A stretch of 64,000 nt of DNA from an uncultured Acetatifactor sp. (GCA_947595925.1 CANQEV010000003.1:1-64000); one strand, 5' to 3'. Shown: positions 41,965-51,167, counted from the first letter of the stretch. Made by a program: numbers and translations. Notes: generated from the sequence alone by a model not told the origin.

Positions 41965-42013
41965 AAAAAAATCGCTCAAGGCCACCGTTCCCAAGCCCTC
42001 CAAGCGATTTTTC
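41965..42013 (-). terminator. Terminator of the tRNA operon
   Basis: AAAAATCGCTT and GAGCGATTTTTTT form a stem directly downstream of tRNA-Lys, with a T run. Confidence 0.75.
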
Positions 42014-42017
42014 TTCG

Positions 42018-42090
42018 TGAGGCATGGGGGATTCGAACCCCCGACAACTTGATTAAAAGTCAAGTGCTCTACCGACTGAGCTAATACCCC
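42018..42090 (-). tRNA. tRNA-Lys(UUU)
   Basis: 73 nt with acceptor GGGGTAT/ATGCCTC, standard D and T arms and anticodon loop CTTTTAA giving UUU. Last gene of the four-tRNA operon. Confidence 0.92.
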
Positions 42091-42129
42091 ATACAACTAC
42101 ATCGGTTCTGCAGACTCCCCGATTCTGAG

Positions 42130-42201
42130 CAGGGCTAGCTGGATTCGAACCAGCGACTGCAGCAGTCAAAGTGCTGTGCCTTACCGCTTGGCGATAGCCC
42201 T
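42130..42201 (-). tRNA. tRNA-Gln(UUG)
   Basis: 72 nt with acceptor AGGGCTA/TAGCCCT and anticodon loop CTTTGAC giving UUG. Discriminator base G. Third gene of the operon. Confidence 0.9.
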
Positions 42202-42246
42202 CTATATGACACCAAGCGTGTCATTTAAGACACCTATCCTTGTAAA

Positions 42247-42322
42247 GGGTGGATAAAGGGATTCGAACCCTTGGCCTCCAGAGCCACAATCTGGCGCGCT
42301 AACCAGCTGCGCTATACCCACC
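42247..42322 (-). tRNA. tRNA-His(GUG)
   Basis: 76 nt. Anticodon loop TTGTGGC gives GUG. The extra 5-prime G paired with C at position 73, diagnostic of tRNA-His, is present (GGTGGGT/ATCCACCC). Confidence 0.92.
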
Positions 42323-42359
42323 ATATGACATCCCGCATACCGTTCTTCTGCGGGATTCC

Positions 42360-42433
<74 letters not shown>

Positions 42434-42436
42434 GCA

Positions 42437-42470
42437 AAAGCTTCGTCAGTCATCAAACCGACGAAGCTTA
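42437..42470 (-). terminator. Hairpin between the symporter gene and the tRNA operon
   Basis: AAGCTTCGTC pairs with GACGAAGCTT. It lies at the tRNA promoter start site and ends in a short T run, so it may terminate the symporter transcript. Confidence 0.5.
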
Positions 42471-42498
42471 TTGTAACTTACTTAGAGAAATTTGTCAA
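42470..42498 (-). promoter_or_regulatory. Promoter of the tRNA operon
   Basis: TTGACA (42493-42498), 17-bp spacer, TACAAT (42470-42475) on the minus strand; start near 42463, about 30 nt ahead of tRNA-Arg. Confidence 0.75.
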
Positions 42499-42540
42499 CC
42501 TATTTCCCGGTTTTTTTTGCTGTATCGTTTTACTCGTCCA

Positions 42541-44067
42541 TTATAAATTCCGATTCTCCGGTTTTGCCTCCGGTCTGGCGAAACAGGTGAACACGCTCTG
42601 TATCTTTTCTGCCGGCAATTTCGGCGTGACCAGACTGACCACCGGAACGATCACAAGCCCCGCCAGCATCGCGAACGCGCCGCAGTTAATGGGGGACTGC
42701 AGTACCGCGGGCAGGGAAGCCTTCGCCAGCATATTCCAGGTCATGATCCCCACGCCGAAGATAAAGTTGACGATCACGGAAAGTTTCGTCACGCCCTTCC
42801 AGTACAGGCTGTAAATGAACGGCGCCAGGAACGCCCCTGCCAGCGCGCCCCAGGAAATTCCCATCAGCTGTGCGATGAAGGTCACGCTGCTCTTGTACTG
42901 AATCACGGCGATCACGGCGGAGATCACAATAAATACCACGATGAATGCCCGCATGATCAACACCTGTTTTTTCTCGTCCATCTTCTTTACGATAGTGCCC
43001 TTGATCAGATCCAGGGTCAGGGTGGAGCTGGAGGCCAGCACCAGGGAGGACAGGGTGGACATGGAGGCGGAAAGCACCAGGATCACCACCACCGCGATCA
43101 GGAAGGGCGAAAGTTTCTCGATCATGGCCGGAATGATGGCGTCGTAACCCGTCGCCGCCACGTCGATATCATAGAGTCTTCCGAAACCGCCCAGGAAGTA
43201 ACAGCCGCCGGCCACCACGATGGCAAACACGGTGGAGATGATCGTCCCCTTGCGGATCGCTTCCTCGTTCTTGATGGCATAAAACTTCTGCACCATCTGG
43301 GGAAGGCCCCAGGTTCCAAGGGAGGTCAGGATCACGACGCAGAGCAGGTCAAAGGGAGCCGGCCCAAAGAAGGACGCGAACGCGCCGGGCATTGCGGAGG
43401 CGGACGCATCCTCTACCAGGGCAAGCTTCTGATACGCCTCCATAAACCCTCCCTGGCTCGCCAGGACAGCCCAGATCACCGCCACGATACCGATCAGCAT
43501 GACGATTCCCTGAATGAAATCATTGATGGCAGTGGCCATATATCCGCCTGCAATCACATAGATGCCGGTGAGAACCGCCATCGCCACGATGCACACGGTG
43601 TAATCCAGGTCAAAGGCCATGCCGAACAGCCGGGACAGGCCGTTATACAGGGACGCCGTGTAAGGGATCAAAAAGATGAACACGATAATGGAGGCCACAA
43701 TCTTTAACATACTGGAGTCAAACCTTGCGCCGAAGAACTCCGGCATGGTCTTGCTCTCCAGATGCCGGGTCATGATCCGGGTCCGTCTTCCCAGCAGCAC
43801 CCAGGCCAGAAGGGATCCGATAAAGGCGTTCCCCAGCCCGATCCAGGTGGACGCGACGCCGAACTTCCAGCCGAACTGACCGGCATAACCGATGAAGATC
43901 ACCGCCGAGAAATAGGAGGTTCCATAGGCAAACGCCGTCAGCCAGGGACCGACGTTCCTCCCGCCCAGCACAAATCCGTTGACGTCCGTGGCGTTTTTCC
44001 GGCAGTAAATGCCTACCGCGATCATCACGCCAAAGAACAAAAGCAGCATTGCGATCTTGATAATCAT
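42541..44067 (-). CDS. Sodium:solute symporter (SSS family)
   Basis: 508 residues from ATG 44067, with AGAGGAGAAG upstream. About thirteen membrane helices. Family features: ATDVNGFVLGGRNVGPWLTAFAYGTSYFSAVIFIGYAG near the start, and GGYMATAINDFIQGIVMLIGIVAV. The family imports proline, pantothenate, sugars and other small solutes using Na+; the substrate cannot be told from sequence, though the motifs lean to the proline-type group. A symmetric operator lies in the promoter. Confidence 0.88.
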   Translation of the reverse strand: MIIKIAMLLLFFGVMIAVGIYCRKNATDVNGFVLGGRNVGPWLTAFAYGTSYFSAVIFIGYAGQFGWKFGVASTWIGLGNAFIGSLLAWVLLGRRTRIMTRHLESKTMPEFFGARFDSSMLKIVASIIVFIFLIPYTASLYNGLSRLFGMAFDLDYTVCIVAMAVLTGIYVIAGGYMATAINDFIQGIVMLIGIVAVIWAVLASQGGFMEAYQKLALVEDASASAMPGAFASFFGPAPFDLLCVVILTSLGTWGLPQMVQKFYAIKNEEAIRKGTIISTVFAIVVAGGCYFLGGFGRLYDIDVAATGYDAIIPAMIEKLSPFLIAVVVILVLSASMSTLSSLVLASSSTLTLDLIKGTIVKKMDEKKQVLIMRAFIVVFIVISAVIAVIQYKSSVTFIAQLMGISWGALAGAFLAPFIYSLYWKGVTKLSVIVNFIFGVGIMTWNMLAKASLPAVLQSPINCGAFAMLAGLVIVPVVSLVTPKLPAEKIQSVFTCFARPEAKPENRNL

Positions 44068-44130
44068 AACTCTTCTCCTCTGATTATAGAATATCCGGGT
44101 ATGTTTCACACCCGAAACGCTCAAATGCTT

Positions 44131-44177
44131 TAACGCGTTACGCTTTAAACCATAACACTTTATAGTGTTAAAGTCAA
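44131..44177 (-). promoter_or_regulatory. Promoter and palindromic operators of the symporter
   Basis: TTGACT (44172-44177), 17-bp spacer, TATGGT (44149-44154) on the minus strand. The inverted repeat TAACACT-TTAT-AGTGTTA (44153-44170) fills the spacer and TAACGCGTTA (44131-44140) lies at the start point. These would let a repressor control the gene. Confidence 0.6.
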
Positions 44178-44455
44178 CACCGACTTGCGTGCCAGCGGAC
44201 TACGGTGCTTTCCATGCTATTTTTGTAAAACTTAAATCTTGTCGGGCGGGAACAGCTTGGGGAGTAAGGTGTCCCCCGGACGGCAAGTCTGCTAAGGGGC
44301 AGCTTCCGGCTCCCGCAAAAATATTTCCAGCATACCGGCACGGGTACAAAGCCGCTTTCTAAAATGGGTAAAGCAACAGCGTCCAGGTTTTTACACTCGA
44401 ACGCTGTGATTTAATGTCCTATGCAGTTTGCAATTCCTCTACAGGCATAACAGCT
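44178..44455. other. Non-coding block, probable mobile-element remnant
   Basis: No clear gene. The plus-strand frame 44165-44362 (ending FPAYRHGYKAAF) resembles short predicted proteins that I recall from integrative and conjugative elements of Firmicutes, and the base composition changes at this point. It may mark the border of the acquired block with the ABC exporter and its regulator. Only the change in composition is directly visible. Confidence 0.3.
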
Positions 44456-46048
44456 TCATACTTTAGAAAGCTGCCCTGCCTCCATTGTAAAGACAGCCGC
44501 ATATTTTTGCATGGTTTCGGGTGCGAGACGGTGAGTGACGCTGATACAGGTGATATTTTCTAAGGACAAAATACTGCGTTCCACTGCATTTGCAGTTTCT
44601 TCATCCAACGCCGAGGTTGCTTCATCCATTAGCAATATGTCTTTGCCGCTTAACAATGCTCTGGCAATGGCTATGCGCTGACATTCACCACCCGAAAAAT
44701 TGCTGCCGTTTTCTGTGACAAAGGTATCAAGCCCTTGCGGTAAGGCAGCGACAAACTCGGTCAGCCCCGCTTTCTTGACAGCCTCCATGATCTCTTGCTC
44801 TGTGTAGGATTTCCACATGGTGAGGTTGTTGCGAATACTGTCATTGAATAGGAAGGTATTTTGATGAATCATAGCAATTTCATCAGGAAAGGCTTCTCTT
44901 TCATCAACGCAAATATGCCCGTCAAATTCAGCATAATATCCTGCAATGAGTTTTAAGAGCGTGCTTTTCCCACTTCCACTTTTTCCGATAATGGCATATT
45001 TTTTCCCCTTTTCAAAAACAACTGATACATTCTCTAAAACACTTCTGTCCGCATATCGGAAGCTTATGTCCTGCAGAGATATACGATTTTCCAGTGAATG
45101 AACTGTACTTTTTTCAGCTCTTTCCGGACAGGAAAGGTTCCGCAAGGATTCCAGCACAGGCTTTGCGGACTTTAGCTCACTAATCTTCGCAGACAGTTCA
45201 AAAGCAGGTGAAATGACTTGCCCTGTAAGCTGGGTTACCGCCACAATGCTGCCGATGGTGATATACCCCTTGACCGCAAAGAAACCAGCCAGACCCATAA
45301 CTAAAAATTGCACAGCAACAGACGATAGTGTAGTCAGCCCATACAATTTTCCCATCAAAGATGAAAAAATCTCCTTGCTGCTCTCTAAATGTTTGGCGCT
45401 TGAGGAAAACTGAGGGAGCACTTCTCCTGCAGCATGATATGTCTTTATTACTTCATAACCATTTAGCAAATCACTGACTTTTTCATTATAAACAGTTGTC
45501 GTATCCATAACTGTTTTCTGTGCCTTGCCCAGCGCCTTTGTAAAAAGTCGCGGCAGTAAGCTTGGGATTGCCATAGCCGCAATGGAAATAACCGCTATCA
45601 GCGGGTTCATACATAAAAGAACAACAACGGCAAGCACAATACATATGACAGAATCCAAAATTGAAATGCGGTTTTTCAATACCTTTTCCTCAATAATGGA
45701 AAAGTTTTGATTAAATGCCGTCACATAGGATGCAATGCCCGCTTTCTCGTAGTCGGCAATGCCTGTCTGCAACATACCATTTGCCAGCGTTTCACGCATC
45801 TGTAGCAGATATTTCCGAATGTAATAGGCTTTGTAACGGTTAGATAAATAAACAAGTATGCCCATACAGACAGCATAAAGAATACTGACCATCAAAATAT
45901 CCTGCAAATAACGAGGGTCTTTGCTGATAATGGAATTTTCCGCTGCATCAATCAAAGCATTTAGCAGGACTGCAACCCCAACAGTTGCCATATTTACCAG
46001 TAGTTGTAAAAAAAATAGCGGGATTTGTTCCCATTTTATTTTTCTCAT
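44456..46048 (-). CDS. ABC transporter, fused permease and ATPase
   Basis: About 530 residues from the second ATG (46048), which has GGGAG 8 bp upstream; ATG 46054 is an alternative. The N-terminal membrane domain has six helices and lacks a C39 peptidase. The ATPase has Walker A GKSGSGKST, signature FSGGECQ and Walker B ILLMDEATSALDEE, all intact. It is a homodimeric exporter half-transporter, possibly for a peptide or drug. The base composition is lower in GC than the surrounding host genes. An XRE-TPR regulator lies directly upstream. Confidence 0.85.
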   Translation of the reverse strand: MRKIKWEQIPLFFLQLLVNMATVGVAVLLNALIDAAENSIISKDPRYLQDILMVSILYAVCMGILVYLSNRYKAYYIRKYLLQMRETLANGMLQTGIADYEKAGIASYVTAFNQNFSIIEEKVLKNRISILDSVICIVLAVVVLLCMNPLIAVISIAAMAIPSLLPRLFTKALGKAQKTVMDTTTVYNEKVSDLLNGYEVIKTYHAAGEVLPQFSSSAKHLESSKEIFSSLMGKLYGLTTLSSVAVQFLVMGLAGFFAVKGYITIGSIVAVTQLTGQVISPAFELSAKISELKSAKPVLESLRNLSCPERAEKSTVHSLENRISLQDISFRYADRSVLENVSVVFEKGKKYAIIGKSGSGKSTLLKLIAGYYAEFDGHICVDEREAFPDEIAMIHQNTFLFNDSIRNNLTMWKSYTEQEIMEAVKKAGLTEFVAALPQGLDTFVTENGSNFSGGECQRIAIARALLSGKDILLMDEATSALDEETANAVERSILSLENITCISVTHRLAPETMQKYAAVFTMEAGQLSKV

Positions 46049-46077
46049 AATCATTTCTCCCAGACTTATTTTGAATG

Positions 46078-46101
46078 GGAGCTGCCGGGATTGGCAGCTC
46101 C
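46078..46101 (-). other. Hairpin in the ABC gene leader
   Basis: GGAGCTGCC and GGCAGCTCC form a perfect 9-bp stem with a 6-nt loop, 30 bp before the ABC start codon. Confidence 0.55.
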
Positions 46102-46154
46102 ATTTTGGTGAATACGCAGGAATCCATTACATCCTGACAATGATGATAATAATT

Positions 46155-46207
46155 ATGCCGCATTTTTTCTGCTTGACAACTGAAGTATAGCGGAAAAAAT
46201 GCGGCAT
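46155..46207. repeat. 15-bp perfect inverted repeat between regulator and ABC gene
   Basis: ATGCCGCATTTTTTC (46155-46169) and its exact complement (46193-46207) around 23 nt. It may be a terminator for the regulator gene or a bidirectional operator. No convincing small gene is found between 46055 and 46231. Confidence 0.6.
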
Positions 46208-46231
46208 TCCCATATCGCTCCATGTATAATT

Positions 46232-47152
46232 TTAACTTACATCATTTGATAAATTTTTATCCAAATATTCCTGCGCCAAATCTGCCATGTTGTTTTTTCC
46301 AATAAGCCGCATATAGGGAATCAGCGCCTCCATGCGTGTGCGGCTCTCCTGATTTTTTCCCATATTGCTCAAAATCTGTGCAATTCCAAATTCAATCTCT
46401 GGGAGCATAAACTGTTCTGTACCGCCTATGCTGAGTTCCTCTGCTTTTTTTGCGTAGAGTAGAGCTTCTTGGTAACGCCCCTCATCCCGCATTATCTGAC
46501 CTAAATTATGCGCTAGATTGATCTGAAAAACTTTATATTCAGAAAGACGGCTTTGGTTTCGATCCAGTGCAAACATAATCTCTTCGCCTGTTCTAATCGC
46601 TTCTAATTTTTTTCCTGCCATGTATTTTGCTGTTGTCAGCATGACAAGAAGATTTACCTCTGTGGGAGAAAGCAGTTCCCTGCGGCAGTCGTTCAGATCA
46701 ATATTTGGCTTTGTTAGACGCAAGGCATTTACTAATTCTGTTTCTATATTTTCGTTTGCTGTACCATCCTGCATGCTAATCGCTGCATGAAGCATTTTTG
46801 TATGTTGAAGATTGACAGAATCCATTTTTTTCGTGGAAAGCTGCTGCAAGGCTGTCCTCGCCTGTACAAAATCACCAGCCGAAACTTGTGCAGCGATTTC
46901 TTCCAATGTTCTATGTAATGACGCTTGACATTCATTTTCGTAATAAACATTGCAGAGCTGATAAGTGCCTGTGCCAAGACGTTCCAAAAGCTGCTCTAAG
47001 ACTTTGCCTGATGGCATCTGGTTCCCGTTTTCAATGCGAGAAACCGAAACGGGCGAACAGATACCGTCTGCCAGTGCCTCCTGTGTCATTCCTGCCTTCC
47101 TGCGTAAATGATAAATGATTTCACCTAAGGTATTTTTTTCTCTTTTCTCCAC
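46232..47152 (-). CDS. XRE-TPR regulator (Rgg/PlcR-like)
   Basis: 306 residues. Residues 1-65 are an XRE helix-turn-helix (GEIIYHLRRKAGMTQEALADGICSPVSVSRIENGNQMPSGKVLEQLLERL) and the rest is a run of TPR-like helical repeats (EYKVFQINLAHNLGQIMRDEGRYQEALLYAKKAEELS). Regulators of this RRNPP/Rgg type often respond to peptides. The nearby ABC gene is a plausible target. No secreted signal peptide gene is visible in the 46055-46231 gap. Confidence 0.75.
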   Translation of the reverse strand: MEKREKNTLGEIIYHLRRKAGMTQEALADGICSPVSVSRIENGNQMPSGKVLEQLLERLGTGTYQLCNVYYENECQASLHRTLEEIAAQVSAGDFVQARTALQQLSTKKMDSVNLQHTKMLHAAISMQDGTANENIETELVNALRLTKPNIDLNDCRRELLSPTEVNLLVMLTTAKYMAGKKLEAIRTGEEIMFALDRNQSRLSEYKVFQINLAHNLGQIMRDEGRYQEALLYAKKAEELSIGGTEQFMLPEIEFGIAQILSNMGKNQESRTRMEALIPYMRLIGKNNMADLAQEYLDKNLSNDVS

Positions 47153-47505
47153 AGATTTTATAACATCCTTTCCTTTCTGTGCGGCGTTTGGAACATATAT
47201 ATTCGCACTTTCATTCTATCATTTTAATTATACCATACCTCATTCTGTGGAAAAAGTGATTTTCTGCATTAGAATAAATATGTTCTAAAGACCGCTATTC
47301 ATTTTCTTGTTTTTTGATGCCTTTTTAGCTTTCTATTATCAGCAGTTTTTGTTTTTATAGTTCTTTCGTTTTGGAGGGCAAAATCTTTTGATTCTAACCG
47401 CCTGTTTCAACCGCTCGACAAAATTTTGCAATTTCCAATCAAAACAGGGGCGTTTCCCGTCATTCCGACATATAGTATGGTAAAGAGAAAAAAAGAGGGA
47501 TTGTT
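47153..47505. other. Intergenic region before the collagen-like gene
   Basis: No gene found. On the minus strand a TATAAT-like element lies upstream of the regulator gene. On the plus strand CATATAGT at 47469-47476 fits the CATANANT -10 pattern of sporulation sigma-E/K promoters, about 30 bp before the ATG; its -35 is not clear. Confidence 0.3.
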
Positions 47506-48864
47506 ATGAACACTCCAAACTTCTTCAACAATGGCAATAACTGCTACGGCAACCGCCCTAATTGCTCCTGCTGCCCGCCCGGGCCTCCCGGCCCTCCCGG
47601 TCCTATGGGACCCCGCGGACCCATGGGGCCCGAAGGCCCCCAGGGACTTGTAGGACCCGCCGGGCCTCAGGGTGCCGCCGGACCTGTAGGGCCCCAGGGA
47701 GAACCTGGTCTCAGAGGACCTGTGGGACCGCAGGGCGAAACCGGACTCAGAGGACCCATCGGACCTCAGGGGCCCCAGGGCGAAACCGGACCTGTTGGAC
47801 CTGCCGGACCTCAGGGTGAAACTGGACCTCAGGGTGAAACCGGACCGATCGGCGCCACCGGGCCTCGCGGTCTGCAGGGCGAAACCGGGCCTGTTGGACC
47901 TGCCGGACCTCAGGGACCGCAAGGCGAGACTGGACCCGTTGGGCCTGCTGGGCCTCAGGGGCCTCAGGGCGAAACCGGACTCAGGGGACCCATCGGACCT
48001 CAGGGGCCTCAGGGCGAAACCGGGCCTGCTGGACCCGCTGGACCCCAGGGCGAAACCGGGCCTGTTGGACCTGCTGGACCCCAGGGACCGCAAGGCGAGA
48101 CTGGACCCGTTGGGCCGGCTGGACCCACCGGGCCACAGGGCGAAACCGGACCTGTTGGACCCACCGGACCACAGGGCGAAACCGGGCCTGTTGGACCTGC
48201 CGGACCCACTGGACCCCAGGGCGAAACCGGACCTGCCGGGCCTGCTGGACCCACTGGACCCCAGGGCGATACTGGACCCGCCGGACCTGCTGGACCTACC
48301 GGACCTCAGGGCGAAACCGGGCCTGTTGGACCTGCTGGACCCACCGGGCCGCAAGGCGAAACTGGGCCGGCTGGACCCACTGGACCCCAGGGGCCGCAAG
48401 GCGAGACTGGTCCTGCCGGACCGGCCGGACCGGCAGGCGGCGTCCTGAGCTACGCGGACTTCTATGCTCTGATGCCTCCGGACAATGCTGCGACTGTCGC
48501 TCCCGGCGCAGATGTGAGCTTTCCGAATGATGGCCCCGTCAGCGCCGACGGCATCACCCGCGCCGGTGCAAGTTCCTTTACACTGGAGGAGCCCGGCGTC
48601 TACCTGGTACAGTTCCAGGTAAATACCAACCAGGCCGGCCAGCTTGAACTGACCTTAAACGGTGCGCCCCTGGCATACACCGTAGTAGGCCGAGCCACCG
48701 GGACATCCCAGATCATTGAGACCGCCCTGGTAACCACTACAACCGCCGATTCGGTGCTGACCGTGAGAAATCCCGCCGATAACCCTGCCGCGCTGATCAT
48801 CACACCCACCGCGGGCGGCACGGAACCGTCCTCCGCGCACCTTGTGATCGTCCGGCTGCAGTAA
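47506..48864 (+). CDS. Collagen-like surface protein with BclA-type C-terminal domain
   Basis: 452 residues: a Cys-rich N terminus ([16 protein letters not shown]), then about 95 uninterrupted Gly-X-Y triplets (residues 26-310, mainly [14 protein letters not shown]), then a 142-residue domain (about 311-452) of the BclA/TNF-like jelly-roll type ([42 protein letters not shown]). Such filaments decorate the exosporium or surface of spore formers. The collagen part is highly repetitive DNA, so copy number may vary. GAGGG lies before the ATG. Confidence 0.9.
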   Translation: MNTPNFFNNGNNCYGNRPNCSCCPPGPPGPPGPMGPRGPMGPEGPQGLVGPAGPQGAAGPVGPQGEPGLRGPVGPQGETGLRGPIGPQGPQGETGPVGPAGPQGETGPQGETGPIGATGPRGLQGETGPVGPAGPQGPQGETGPVGPAGPQGPQGETGLRGPIGPQGPQGETGPAGPAGPQGETGPVGPAGPQGPQGETGPVGPAGPTGPQGETGPVGPTGPQGETGPVGPAGPTGPQGETGPAGPAGPTGPQGDTGPAGPAGPTGPQGETGPVGPAGPTGPQGETGPAGPTGPQGPQGETGPAGPAGPAGGVLSYADFYALMPPDNAATVAPGADVSFPNDGPVSADGITRAGASSFTLEEPGVYLVQFQVNTNQAGQLELTLNGAPLAYTVVGRATGTSQIIETALVTTTTADSVLTVRNPADNPAALIITPTAGGTEPSSAHLVIVRLQ

Positions 48865-48887
48865 GACCTGTCAGATAAAAGAACGAG

Positions 48888-48937
48888 GGGGCATCGCAAA
48901 CCAGCTAAAACGCCGGGGAGCGATGCTCCTTGTCCTT
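48888..48937 (+). terminator. Terminator of the collagen-like gene
   Basis: GGGGCATCGC pairs with GCGATGCTCC around a 22-nt loop, followed by TTGTCCTTTT. Confidence 0.6.
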
Positions 48938-49040
48938 TTCTCTCACTCCGCCGCAGAGACTTTGTCCCAGCCTATCGGATCAGCTTCAAAAAGATCAGTG
49001 CCTATGGTCAAAAATAGTTTCTTCATCATGTCAATTACCG

Positions 49041-50066
49041 TCAAAAAAGTGCTGCCTCCGATAATTGCTGACTCATAAAGCACATCAGTTTATCTTCTAT
49101 ATACAGTCTCATATATAACGCAGAAGCTCCTTTTTCTTCTTTAAGTCCTGTGAAGGTTGTCATTTTTGCATTTTCATAATTGACGGAAAACACAGAGTAT
49201 TGCCGGTTTAACAATTTCCCGGATCTCACCCAGTCGAATTCCGCTTTTGCCTCTAATTTACGAAGCTCCGGTACATTTCTATACCTATTCAAGTAACATC
49301 TCTTTTCGTATGTATCCGAATAAGCAATGCTCGCCCTGCCATCATAATATCTACAGTCCGTGACAAACAAACCATTGTTTTCAAACATGTCTCGTCTGCA
49401 GATCCTTACTTTATCCTTATAATATAAGAATTTTTTTGTATCCTTAGCTCTCAGCAGATTTAATAGGGTCATTCTCTCTATTGCATTTCTGCAGTAAATC
49501 GTTTGCAGACCATAATCAATCGGGAAAGAATCCATATATAAGATCTCTGCCTGCCGAAACTTCTTTTCAATATCAGGGTTATCCATATAGCCGTTTTTAT
49601 AGATCTCATCAAAATTGAACCGGGAAAAATCTTCCGGCGTATTACACAGCCTTGATCCTGCCCCGGCCTGAGACATTTCCGAAAAATAAGTCTTATCTGA
49701 ATTTAATACCTTGGCCAGATCAAACACAAAAAAGACCGGAACAGGAACATTCGCATTTGTATCTCCCTGAAACCGCGCCTCAGGATGTTTATATCCCTCA
49801 TTGTGATACTGGGTGGGCGTCAGCGGCCTAAAGTAAAATCTAACGCTGGCTGTCACTCCTGGGCTTGTCATATTGATCACCTGGCGGCTTGCATTGTCAT
49901 TTTTCATAAGGCTCAGCCTGTCAGCTTTAACCCGGCTGTATAAATAACCGGTCGTCAGTATGCTGACCGCATTTTCAACATCTGTATAGTGAAAAGCATG
50001 AAGCGGCCACCATTTTACGGAAGAATGATTTCTGCAGTTTTCCTGAATGATTTCTTCATATGTCAT
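49041..50066 (-). CDS. darT: DarT-like DNA ADP-ribosyltransferase toxin
   Basis: 341 residues. The DarT/DUF4433 pattern is clear: FHYTDVENAVSILTTG near the start (His26), FYFRPLTPTQYHNEGY (77-92) and the catalytic Glu174 in RQAEILYMDSFPI. DarT modifies thymidine bases of single-stranded DNA with ADP-ribose from NAD+ and stops replication of phage and host unless reversed by DarG. The gene starts 1 bp after the darG stop, so the antitoxin is translated first. Confidence 0.82.
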   Translation of the reverse strand: MTYEEIIQENCRNHSSVKWWPLHAFHYTDVENAVSILTTGYLYSRVKADRLSLMKNDNASRQVINMTSPGVTASVRFYFRPLTPTQYHNEGYKHPEARFQGDTNANVPVPVFFVFDLAKVLNSDKTYFSEMSQAGAGSRLCNTPEDFSRFNFDEIYKNGYMDNPDIEKKFRQAEILYMDSFPIDYGLQTIYCRNAIERMTLLNLLRAKDTKKFLYYKDKVRICRRDMFENNGLFVTDCRYYDGRASIAYSDTYEKRCYLNRYRNVPELRKLEAKAEFDWVRSGKLLNRQYSVFSVNYENAKMTTFTGLKEEKGASALYMRLYIEDKLMCFMSQQLSEAALF

Positions 50067-50067
50067 C

Positions 50068-50940
50068 TTAATTACCCTTTACGGAATAATATCTTCCCTT
50101 TCCCTCATCTAATTGGTATCCTTTTACCATTTTTAGAGTATCATCTTCTTTGATCCGTACCTCAGTCAAATATTCCAATGCCGTCAGCAGATCATATACA
50201 AGATTAACGTCCTTTTCCGGGCTCAAAGGAAATATCCCTTCATTCCTTATGCCATCCCATATTGACATAAATTTATCTTCTTCTATCTTATATGTGACAT
50301 CTTCCGAATTTGTAAAGATCAACTGACCATTACTTCTCCAGGACGCCCTCCACTCCATATCCTCCTGATGAAATACAATCGGTGTGATAGAGCTATTATA
50401 AATGATATCATCCTTAATGCTGTTGAATGACAGGTCCTTTGCATTCTCCTTTAACCACTGATCCATCTCTTTTATCTTTTTATGCTCCGGAATGACAGAA
50501 TCCTTAAAACCAAGATAGATATAGATATCAATGGGCAGCGGACTCAGATACTTTTCCATCAGCGGACGCACGGTATTCCAGTCCAGTTCTCCATTCCCGC
50601 AGCCCAATTTAGGGAACGCTATGGACGAGATATTATAGTCCGCATATTTTCTGACAAAGGTCATCAACCCCTTCTCAATATATTCTATTTTGGAAGGATT
50701 TCGCCAATGCTCTTTCGTAGGAAACATCAATATCCAGTGGTCCGGGGCATACCACAACATCAATTTCCCTATTAACAGTTTTTTCTTTTCGCATGCTGTG
50801 CGATAGGACGCAAACATATCGGGATATCTTTTTTTGAACTCAAGCGCGATCCCTTTTCCCATCACGCCAACTGTATTGACTGTATTTACGATCACCTGCG
50901 CCGGACTATTGAATATATCTCCCTCAATATATTTCAGCAT
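50068..50940 (-). CDS. darG: DarG-like macro-domain antitoxin
   Basis: 290 residues from ATG 50940 (AAAGGAG); a longer frame lacks a ribosome site. Residues 1 to about 150 are a macro domain (YIEGDIFNSPAQVIVNTVNTVGVMGKGIALEFKKRYP, later AFPKLGCGNGELDW), which removes ADP-ribose from DNA. The C-terminal 140 residues, with less known features, probably bind and neutralise DarT as in characterised pairs. Its ATG overlaps the HTH stop as TAATG, and DarT follows directly. Confidence 0.85.
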   Translation of the reverse strand: MLKYIEGDIFNSPAQVIVNTVNTVGVMGKGIALEFKKRYPDMFASYRTACEKKKLLIGKLMLWYAPDHWILMFPTKEHWRNPSKIEYIEKGLMTFVRKYADYNISSIAFPKLGCGNGELDWNTVRPLMEKYLSPLPIDIYIYLGFKDSVIPEHKKIKEMDQWLKENAKDLSFNSIKDDIIYNSSITPIVFHQEDMEWRASWRSNGQLIFTNSEDVTYKIEEDKFMSIWDGIRNEGIFPLSPEKDVNLVYDLLTALEYLTEVRIKEDDTLKMVKGYQLDEGKGRYYSVKGN

Positions 50941-51167
50941 TATCGCTCTCCTTTCAACACGATGCGTTCTCCATTTGGCAGTACAAACGCACATTCCAAA
51001 ACACATCCCGTCGCCAATGCAATATCTTCCAGATCATCTAATGTATAGCTGCCGCGCTTCATTTTCTGCAAAAAAGATTGAGGCGATTTATCCAGACGTC
51101 TTCCTATTTCAGAAAGTGTCATACCTGTTTTGATTCCAAGAATCTTAAGCTGCTCATCTATTCTCAT
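50940..51167 (-). CDS. HTH regulator of the DarTG locus
   Basis: 75 residues with an N-terminal XRE-like helix-turn-helix (EQLKILGIKTGMTLSEIGRRLDKSPQSFLQKMKRGSYTLDDLEDIALATG) followed by a short beta-rich C-terminal part (ECAFVLPNGERIVLKGE). First gene of a three-gene unit with darG and darT. It likely controls the locus. Such a partner is not part of the classical two-gene darTG. Confidence 0.7.
   Translation of the reverse strand: MRIDEQLKILGIKTGMTLSEIGRRLDKSPQSFLQKMKRGSYTLDDLEDIALATGCVLECAFVLPNGERIVLKGER

Noticed and set aside
45948-46223. Cys-rich small peptide frame between the regulator and ABC gene (ending KYGNCWGCSPAKCFD)
   Set aside because: It is out of frame with the ABC protein over most of its length, has no ribosome site, and is probably a shadow.
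47407-48399. Long minus-strand Ser/Gly/Arg frame opposite the collagen-like gene
   Set aside because: It is the reverse reading of the Gly-X-Y repeat; periodic DNA leaves several frames open.
47576-48440. Repeats in the collagen-like gene as a CRISPR array
   Set aside because: Units are 9-bp multiples coding Gly-X-Y without constant repeats and unique spacers.
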